From: Propionibacteriaceae bacterium
Lineage (GTDB): Bacteria > Actinomycetota > Actinomycetes > Propionibacteriales > Propionibacteriaceae
Reading direction: 5' to 3'
Length of the DNA stretch: 7,012 nucleotides
NCBI GenBank assembly: GCA_031260385.1
Contig: JAIRKB010000128.1
Coordinates: 1 to 7,012, forward strand
The notes below the pieces were generated by a model. That model was not told the DNA's origin. It did not search any database and was given only the letters and a program-made list of their open reading frames with translations. Made by a program: the position numbers and the translations under genes. Shown piece by piece: positions 1-5,800 of this stretch. How positions within the stretch are numbered: the first letter of the stretch is position 1; the number at the start of each line of letters is the position of its first letter.

Positions 1-1582
1 CTGGTAGTTCTTCGTTTTGGTCGAGCAAGAATGTGATGCTGGCGAACGGTTCCGCCAGAGTCGTGGTGATCTGTTCGTCTTCGGTGATGGTGATACGACT
101 GTAGAAAGCCTGGTTGGCCAGGCGGCGCTGGTGATCGTTGGACCCGGCGTATGATCGGTGAGCATCAGTGAGTAACCGTAGTGAACTGTCAAGGAAGGCG
201 CGGGCACCTTGGTCGTGCTCGTCGTGTTCAGCGAGACGTCGGTCTATGTCGGCAAGTCCGGCACGGATGCGGTCCTGGTGCTCTTTCAACGTGGGCAGGT
301 CAATGGCGTCGGCGAAGTGCATCTTGATGAGCTTGTCGGACTCGCTCTTCAGCCTGGCGCGGCTGGCTGCCAGGTCACCTAGTTCCTGATTGGGCCCGGC
401 AGCGCGTATGTCGAACGCGGCGCGCATCTTCGCCGAAGCGGTCAAGTAGTTTCTCTCGCCAATGGTGAGAGATTTGTAGGTCTCAGCAACCAACTGCTCG
501 GCCAATGGTACGGGTACGGCTCGTCGGGTGCAGGTCGTACGTCTGGAGGCACGACCGCCGCAGACAAAGTAGGCGTAGGTGCTGCCGTGGCGGTTGGTGG
601 CGAAGTCCAGCAGCATCCGTGAACCGCAGGCTCCGCAGTAGAGCATGCCTTTGAGATGGTGAGTGTGTTCGCGGTGCCGAGTGTCATCGACGGTCTTCGC
701 ACTCAGGAGGGCTTGAACCTTGTCGAACAAGACCGGCTCGACGATGGGTTCATGTGAACCAGGATGCAGCGCGCCCCGGTAACGGATGATGCCTGCGTAA
801 TATGGGTTGGTCAGTAGCTTGTACATGGTGTTACGCCCGAGTGGCTTCGATGGACGTTTCGGTGTCTCCAGTGTTGTCAATCCTCGTAGGGTGATCTCGT
901 TGAGCACGTCAATCACTGAGTAATCGCCGGTGGCGTACATTTCGAACGCGAGCCTTACCAATCGCGCCCGTTCGGGATCGACTTCAACGGTGCGTATCTC
1001 GCGCCCGTTGGTGTCGATGAACCGAATGTTGCGGTATCCTACCGGAGCCTTGCCCGGGGTGCCGCCTTGGGCGACCTTCTGAGTCAACCCTTTGGTGACT
1101 TCAGTAGCAAGATTGCGCGAGTAGAACTCAGCGATGGATGACATGATGCCGTGAAGCAGCATCCCCGAAGGTGTCTCATCAATCGACTCCGTAGCTGAGA
1201 TCAGGGTAGTGCCTGCTGTGAGTAGCGCTTGGTGGATCGCCACATCATCGACACGATTACGAGCAAGGCGATCCACCTTGTGGACGATCACATACCTAAC
1301 CTGATGAGCCTCGATGTAGGCGAGCATTGCTTGGAGTTCGTTGCGGTCCGCGGAGCGTGCGGACTCACCAGCATCAACGAACTCCTTGACTACCTCAGCT
1401 CTCAGTTCATCGGCTTTCCTGTGGGTGGCCTCTCGTTGGGCGGGGATGGAGAACCCTTCCTCGGTTCCACCACGCTCGGCTTGCTCTCGTGTCGAAACCC
1501 GCAGATAGATCACAGCCAACGCCGGCGTCACCTCGGCACCTGGGGTTGCGGTGACCGGGACGGTGGTAGTTGCGCTACTCAT
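1..1582 (-). CDS. Large serine recombinase / integrase (C-terminus cut by window edge)
   Basis: Site-specific DNA recombinase of the resolvase/invertase superfamily, large-serine type, which integrates or excises mobile elements through a covalent 5'-phosphoserine intermediate. Visible are 527 residues and no stop. A short Ala/Thr/Pro-rich leader precedes the resolvase domain (about 22-165): YLRVST carries the nucleophile Ser30, and KVDRLARN carries Arg105 and Arg108 of the active site. GKAPVGYRN (177-185) opens the recombinase DNA-binding domain. Cys316, Cys319, Cys341 and Cys351 form a CxxC-C-C zinc ribbon. A charged helical stretch after about 400 (for example SRARLKSESDKL) fits the coiled coil that large serine integrases use to pair att sites. 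The start is ATG at 1582 because AGAAGG lies 7 nt upstream and the preceding gene overlaps it as ATGA. Integrase is more likely than resolvase or transposase given the length and zinc ribbon. No att core could be identified. Confidence 0.95.
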   Translation of the reverse strand, partial: MSSATTTVPVTATPGAEVTPALAVIYLRVSTREQAERGGTEEGFSIPAQREATHRKADELRAEVVKEFVDAGESARSADRNELQAMLAYIEAHQVRYVIVHKVDRLARNRVDDVAIHQALLTAGTTLISATESIDETPSGMLLHGIMSSIAEFYSRNLATEVTKGLTQKVAQGGTPGKAPVGYRNIRFIDTNGREIRTVEVDPERARLVRLAFEMYATGDYSVIDVLNEITLRGLTTLETPKRPSKPLGRNTMYKLLTNPYYAGIIRYRGALHPGSHEPIVEPVLFDKVQALLSAKTVDDTRHREHTHHLKGMLYCGACGSRMLLDFATNRHGSTYAYFVCGGRASRRTTCTRRAVPVPLAEQLVAETYKSLTIGERNYLTASAKMRAAFDIRAAGPNQELGDLAASRARLKSESDKLIKMHFADAIDLPTLKEHQDRIRAGLADIDRRLAEHDEHDQGARAFLDSSLRLLTDAHRSYAGSNDHQRRLANQAFYSRITITEDEQITTTLAEPFASITFLLDQNEELP

Positions 1583-1938
1583 TGTGAATCCTTCTGTGCT
1601 ACTTGGCTTTCAAGCTCGGAGTCAGTTGCATGGTCAGCTGTGGGTGGCAGGTCACCAGTTGCAGTGATGTGACTGCGATCGGGGCCGGACTCCAATTCTG
1701 GCACCGGGCCGCGACGTCTCAACGCTCCCTCAGGGACCGCTAGCCCAAATGGGTCTGGTTCACCCAGTCGCCAAGCGGCGTGGCGGGTGGCGGCCACGTC
1801 GAGTATCCACTGAACCAACTTGTCGATGTCTGGCTCCACCAACAGTTCAGCGTGCAATCGTTCGCGTCGTCCTGTTGCCGGGTCCACGCCCGTACAGTCG
1901 ATAGCCCGAGGTGCCGCTGCTCGCATCGTACTGCTCAT
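1579..1938 (-). CDS. Small protein of unknown function, co-transcribed with the recombinase
   Basis: A 119-residue protein that I do not recognise. Its TGA stop overlaps the recombinase ATG as ATGA, which strongly indicates one operon and translational coupling. The middle (about 33-65) looks like a compact helical domain: PDIDKLVQWILDVAATRHA, then a Trp/Arg stretch and a GEPDPFGLAVPEGAL segment. The last 35 or so residues are polar and probably disordered. There is no signal peptide, membrane segment or cysteine cluster. The ATG at 1938 has no Shine-Dalgarno and sits 2 nt after a -10-like hexamer, so translation could be leaderless or could start at the second ATG (1926). Position before an integrase suggests an accessory, directionality or regulatory protein, but the sequence does not show this. 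Confidence 0.75.
   Translation of the reverse strand: MSSTMRAAAPRAIDCTGVDPATGRRERLHAELLVEPDIDKLVQWILDVAATRHAAWRLGEPDPFGLAVPEGALRRRGPVPELESGPDRSHITATGDLPPTADHATDSELESQVAQKDSQ
1590..1595 (-). promoter_or_regulatory. Ribosome binding site of the serine recombinase
   Basis: AGAAGG on the minus strand, 7 nt before the ATG at 1582. It lies inside the last codons of the upstream small gene, so the recombinase has its own initiation signal in addition to ATGA overlap coupling. Confidence 0.75.
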
Positions 1939-1940
1939 GG

Positions 1941-1969
1941 ATGATAGGTGCGCCAGGCTTCCCCAACAA
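1941..1969 (-). promoter_or_regulatory. Candidate promoter of the small-gene/recombinase operon
   Basis: On the minus strand TTGTTG (1969-1964) and TATCAT (1946-1941) are separated by exactly 17 nt, a good match to a housekeeping sigma promoter. The -10 ends only 2 nt before the ATG at 1938. Transcription would therefore begin at or inside the annotated start, favouring a leaderless message or initiation at the ATG at 1926. The rest of the 1939-2075 gap holds no clear gene or terminator. Confidence 0.4.
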
Positions 1970-2037
1970 CTGCGATATGCGAATTAATGTTCTCCCGAGC
2001 CCCCTGTGTTCAGCCACCACATGTCTGGCATTTGAGG

Positions 2038-2055
2038 ATACAGACTACTAGGTAT
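2038..2055. promoter_or_regulatory. Putative TetR operator, distal copy (before the integration operon)
   Basis: ATACAGACTACTAGGTAT is an imperfect palindrome with outer arms ATAC/GTAT. It matches the site upstream of tetR at 14 of 18 aligned positions, including ten identical bases in a row (ATACAGACTA). It lies just past the tetR stop and about 100 nt upstream of the small gene of the integration operon. That the TetR product binds it is inferred from the paired sites. Confidence 0.5.
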
Positions 2056-2075
2056 GGAATTGTGATGAGGTAAGA

Positions 2076-2687
2076 TTAGCGCATTGTAGCGGATGCGAGC
2101 GACTGGCTGTTGCGAGGCAACCCCAGCAGACCCCGTCCAAGGGCAGCGGTCAAGATCGGGTCGGTGGTCCGATACAATTCCTCAACCGACTCCCACGGCG
2201 TGAGCCCCGCATCCGTTATCGCCCCAGCATCGGGGTCGAGGACGAGGTAGATCGTGACACGAAGTTCCATGCACCATTCCAACAACGCCGCCGACAAGGC
2301 GGCACTGGCCGCTGCCGCAGGATCACCCAACAACCTCAACAAAGCGCGACCTTCCCGAGCGGCAAACAACCGATCCAAAGCAGCACCTACTTCCGGAGCT
2401 TCTAAACACCCACCGGGTGGTAGGTCCATGACGGACCGTTCGCCGAGTGGTAGGTCGAGCACCATCCCCATACGAGCGCGAAGGTACTCGACCGCCGCCA
2501 GAGCCAGCGACTCTTTGCCCTCGAAGTAGTGGTACAGGCTACCGTGCCCGACTCCGGAGCGTTTGAGCACCATCGTCGGACTCGTCGCTTCGAAACCACG
2601 CTCACTCAGCAGCGCCGCGGCCGCGACAACCAACTTCTCCCGCGACCCATACGCCGGACGCCCACGTCCCTGCTGTTTGCTAACCAC
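2076..2687 (-). CDS. TetR/AcrR-family transcriptional repressor
   Basis: A 203-residue protein of normal length for TetR repressors, which bind palindromic operators as dimers and release DNA when a ligand enters the C-terminal pocket. After a basic tail (KQQGRGRP), residues 15-61 form the typical HTH domain: REKLVVAAAALLSERGFEAT, then VLKRSGVGHGSLYHYFEGKESL, with the diagnostic G-LYHYF-KE signature. The remainder is a variable helical ligand/dimer domain rich in Ala and Leu, so the ligand cannot be predicted. The start is GTG at 2687, supported by AGGAG 5 nt upstream. The gene is divergent from the giant NTPase gene and points toward the integration operon. The palindromic site at 2719-2732 lies 32 bp before its start, and a sister site follows its stop, suggesting autorepression and possible control of the downstream operon. 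Confidence 0.92.
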   Translation of the reverse strand: MVSKQQGRGRPAYGSREKLVVAAAALLSERGFEATSPTMVLKRSGVGHGSLYHYFEGKESLALAAVEYLRARMGMVLDLPLGERSVMDLPPGGCLEAPEVGAALDRLFAAREGRALLRLLGDPAAAASAALSAALLEWCMELRVTIYLVLDPDAGAITDAGLTPWESVEELYRTTDPILTAALGRGLLGLPRNSQSLASATMR

Positions 2688-2690
2688 TTG

Positions 2691-2697
2691 CTCTCCT
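2691..2697 (-). promoter_or_regulatory. Ribosome binding site fixing the GTG start of tetR
   Basis: AGGAGAG on the minus strand. AGGAG ends 5 nt before the GTG at 2687. It is the strongest Shine-Dalgarno in the window and decides the start. Confidence 0.8.
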
Positions 2698-2718
2698 GTC
2701 GCACTTCTTGTTTTCCAT

Positions 2719-2732
2719 ACAGACTAGTCGGT
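2719..2732. promoter_or_regulatory. Putative TetR operator overlapping the tetR promoter
   Basis: ACAGACTAGTCGGT is a 14-bp palindrome with a single mismatched pair (AC-x-GACTAGTC-x-GT), the symmetry expected of a TetR dimer site. On the minus strand a -35-like TTGCAG (2746-2741) lies just upstream, so the operator would cover the spacer and -10 of the tetR promoter, consistent with autorepression. The -10 itself is not well defined. The same ATACAGACTA sequence recurs at 2038. Confidence 0.6.
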
Positions 2733-2832
2733 TCCGCGATCTGCAAGACGCGTGGCAACTGGATTCTGCGGTATTTTGTGGGCCGGTGGTTCGCAACGCA
2801 TAGATCGAGATCCTCCGATCAACTCGCCAACA

Positions 2833-2861
2833 TTATATGTCCAGAAATTCTGGACATATAA
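2833..2861. promoter_or_regulatory. Perfect 29-bp palindrome before the giant NTPase gene (candidate operator)
   Basis: The left arm TTATATGTCCAGAA and its exact reverse complement are separated by one A, giving 14-bp arms without mismatch. It ends 14 nt before the ATG at 2876. A -10-like TAAACT (2859-2864) begins inside the right end, so a bound protein would block RNA polymerase. It is unrelated in sequence to the two TetR-type sites. It is not followed by a T tract, which argues against a terminator. An operator for the winged helix at the N-terminus of the downstream protein is the most economical reading, but this is inference. Confidence 0.75.
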
Positions 2862-2864
2862 ACT
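2859..2864 (+). promoter_or_regulatory. Candidate -10 element of the giant NTPase gene
   Basis: TAAACT fits the TANNNT pattern and ends 11 nt before the ATG, implying a very short leader. No convincing -35 lies at 16-18 nt. The only Shine-Dalgarno-like bases are a weak AGAG at 2865-2868. Confidence 0.3.
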
Positions 2865-2875
2865 AGAGTAATCCC

Positions 2876-5800
2876 ATGGCTACAGTTTCCGAGACTCTTC
2901 AGGCGACACTCAGCACTACCGAATACGCCGCATTAGTCGTGCTCGCTGAAAGCACTACCCCTCTATCGGGTCGCAAGGTTGCTACCGCGCTGACCGTCTC
3001 GCCGACCACTGCGAACGGCGCGTTGGGCACTCTCGCTGAGGCAGGCTTTGTGACTGCGGCGCAGTCTGGGCGCGCCACCTTATGGCGTGTGGCGGTTTCG
3101 AACCCTTTGATTTGTGAGTGGCTGGCGGAAGCCATCTTGAAGCCGGGGGTACCTTCGAGGGGTTCCAGTTCGTACTCCACCGGAGGTGGCGGAGTGCGAC
3201 TGGAGCACTCGTACGCGACCTGCCTGATCGCCGCGCTGCTTTCGGGCGAAACAATAACAGAACTTGGAAACGGCATTTGGGTGGACTCGATTCGCCTACA
3301 GGCAAGTGACATAAGCGAAGTCGACGACATCTTCCTTGAAGGGCGTGATGTACAGGGGACAAAACACAGATTATCGATTGCTGTGCGACGGAATCCTGAA
3401 CTGACGCGAAGTGACGTAAAATCCGTCCCGTTGATGCGCGACTTTCTAACCGTCATTGTTGATCAGTGGCCTGAAGTCGTGGCTGGTCGGTGGAGACTTG
3501 TTCTCGCGGTGTCCACAAATGCCAACGCGATTACCCACCTTGATGATCTCGCCAAACTCGCCCAATCAGTTCTGAGTGGTGAAGAGGTTGAGAAGCGCCT
3601 AATTCAACCGGGACGTACGAATGATGGTGTCCGCGCCCGATACGACCATTTGAAGAGCCTGGTTGAACAGGCGGCGGTCGAGCTTACATCTGCATCCGGA
3701 CTGACGCCAACGGAACTCACTTGGCGACTTCTGTCCGCACTAACCGTTCGTCGTCTTCGCCTTGAAGGAACAGATCGCACCGACCGGACAACGGCAGTTA
3801 ACGCGTTGCTGCGTGTTCTCCACCAAGGGACTCCGGCTACTGCAGACGCTCTTTTCTCTCGCATCGAGGAGCTCGTCGGCGGCTGGGCACCGCAGGGCGC
3901 GGTGTTGAACCAGCTTGTGGTCAGGCGCAGCCTGGGCGATTTCCACCTGGCGAGGTCCCCGAGGTACGACAGAGCATGGGCAGCGATAGACCAACTGGGA
4001 AAGCGCCTTCGCGCCTCGATCAGGCCGACGCTAGAAGCTGGCACAGAAATCTTGGAGTTAGAGCGAGTTGAGGAGCGAACGCGCCTTACGGAAGCCATGC
4101 GAATAGTCGGCGGGTCGGCGGGTGCTCTCGTTGTCACTGGTGACCCGGACATAGGGAAATCCGCCCTCTCCCTGCGGGTCACGGAAGCGCTCCTAGAAGA
4201 TGGCGCCGCTGTCACGAGCCTCAGCTTGCGAGATTTGCCTCATAGTGCCTCCGAACTTGAGATGCAGCTGGGTGGGGATTCACTCGAGGAGGTGTTGGCG
4301 GCTGGTGAAGTGCGCCCTCTCCGGCTCCTGTTAGTTGACGGAACCGAGTCTGTGCTTGAAGGTAAGATGTCCATGCTGCTGACGCTGACAGCCGCCGCAC
4401 AGAAGGCAGGGCTTGGCGTAATTGCCGTCACCCGAGCTGACGGACGGCGAAAAGTCAGTGAGGTATTGGCGAGGTCTTCCGAACTGGCCGAGATCGGCAC
4501 TATACCGGTCGAACACACGCTTGGTCCACTAGTCAAGAGTGAGCGTGACCAACTGGCCGCAGCCTTCCCAACACTCTCACGACTGCAGGGCGATGTGCGG
4601 ACCAGCTGGTTGCTCGAACGACCCGGTTTGGTTGACGTGCTTCTGCGTACGGGGAAGGATCTCGATCCGGCGGACTTTCTGTGCGAAGCTGACGTGTTCT
4701 ACGCTGTGTGGCGAAGCTTGGTACGTAATGACGAAGACCGAAGTGCTGGCAACGCTTCTCCCGATGATCGTGAGTTCGCTGTTTTGTCAGCTGCAAAGCA
4801 GAGCCTTGGTTTGCCGCGTGGGCACATACCAGGGCCTGCTTTCGCTGAACTACGATCGGACGGAATTCTTCAAATTCCCCATAATCCAGCTATGGCATCC
4901 GGTCACGAGTTTACGACCGACCTATTCCGTGATTTCGCACTCTGCCGACTCTTCCTAGAGGAGGGTTGGCAGACGTTGGCGATGGCTGGTGCGCCTCGCT
5001 GGTCGATTCGAGCAACGCGCCTCGGATGCCAGGCCGCTCTAGTGAAGCAGGACGCATCCTGCGTCTGGGAAGCGTTGACGACTCAGTTTTCCCGGATTGC
5101 CGCCGACCACGGTGAGAGGTGGTTGGAGGTTCCGTACGAAGCTCTTTTGACCCTCAGCGACGCTGAGTCGGCCATTCGCGCGCTCTGGACCACTCTAACC
5201 GCAGAGGGCGGAGCGTCCCTAGTAACTTTGCTCCGCTTGGCTGAGGCGCGCTATGTTGACAGCACGATTGGGGACGCATTTGCCCTGGCACCACTGGTAA
5301 AGGTGACATTCTGCGATCGCCCCACCATTAGACATGCCCCGTACCTCGGGTATCGAACAGTACGCGATGCGATCCAAGAAATCGTTCTTGCATGGCTCAG
5401 AGGAATGGTGACGTTCCGTACACAATCAGACAGTCTCCGGCAAGCGGTTCGCGATACCATCCTTGCTGACGACCCATCTCTCCATGACGAGTTCGTCATA
5501 GAGGCCCTCGCTACTCTCGGACCAGACCTTGACGACCGCGCGGAAGCCCGGCTCCGCGAGGTTGCCCGCGACTGTCCGGCTTATCTAGCTCCCGCCGTCG
5601 AGTCACTTTTCGTGTCCACGAGCATGTCGCTGGTCCGTCCCCAACTCTTGCTCGACCTCTCTGAGGCGTACTACATTGAGTTGCCAGATCCTCACGATCG
5701 ATGGGGTGGTCACCCGCTTGATGACGGAATCCGGGACTCCAAACAACGCCTTGGGTTTGGGTTCGGCGCGCCCGCAGCTGCTTGGTACTATGGCCCCTTC

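Noticed and set aside
1229..1672. 147-codon plus-strand frame opposite the recombinase start
   Set aside because: It runs antisense to the catalytic domain of the recombinase and shows no domain of its own.
1939..2075. An att site or terminator between tetR and the small gene
   Set aside because: No direct repeat, tRNA end or GC-rich hairpin with a T tract could be seen; only the palindromic site and candidate promoter are supported.
2833..2861. Palindrome as a transcription terminator
   Set aside because: It is AT-rich, has only a 1-nt centre, no T tract follows, and it lies directly before a gene start between divergent genes, so an operator is more likely.
2899..3456. 185-codon open frame on the minus strand opposite the NTPase gene
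   Set aside because: Its translation has low-complexity Ser/Arg/Thr composition without a domain, no Shine-Dalgarno was seen, and it is fully antisense to a frame with clear motifs.
3604..4215. 203-codon open frame on the minus strand
   Set aside because: Ser/Arg-rich translation typical of an antisense shadow in GC-rich DNA; it covers the Walker A region of the sense gene.
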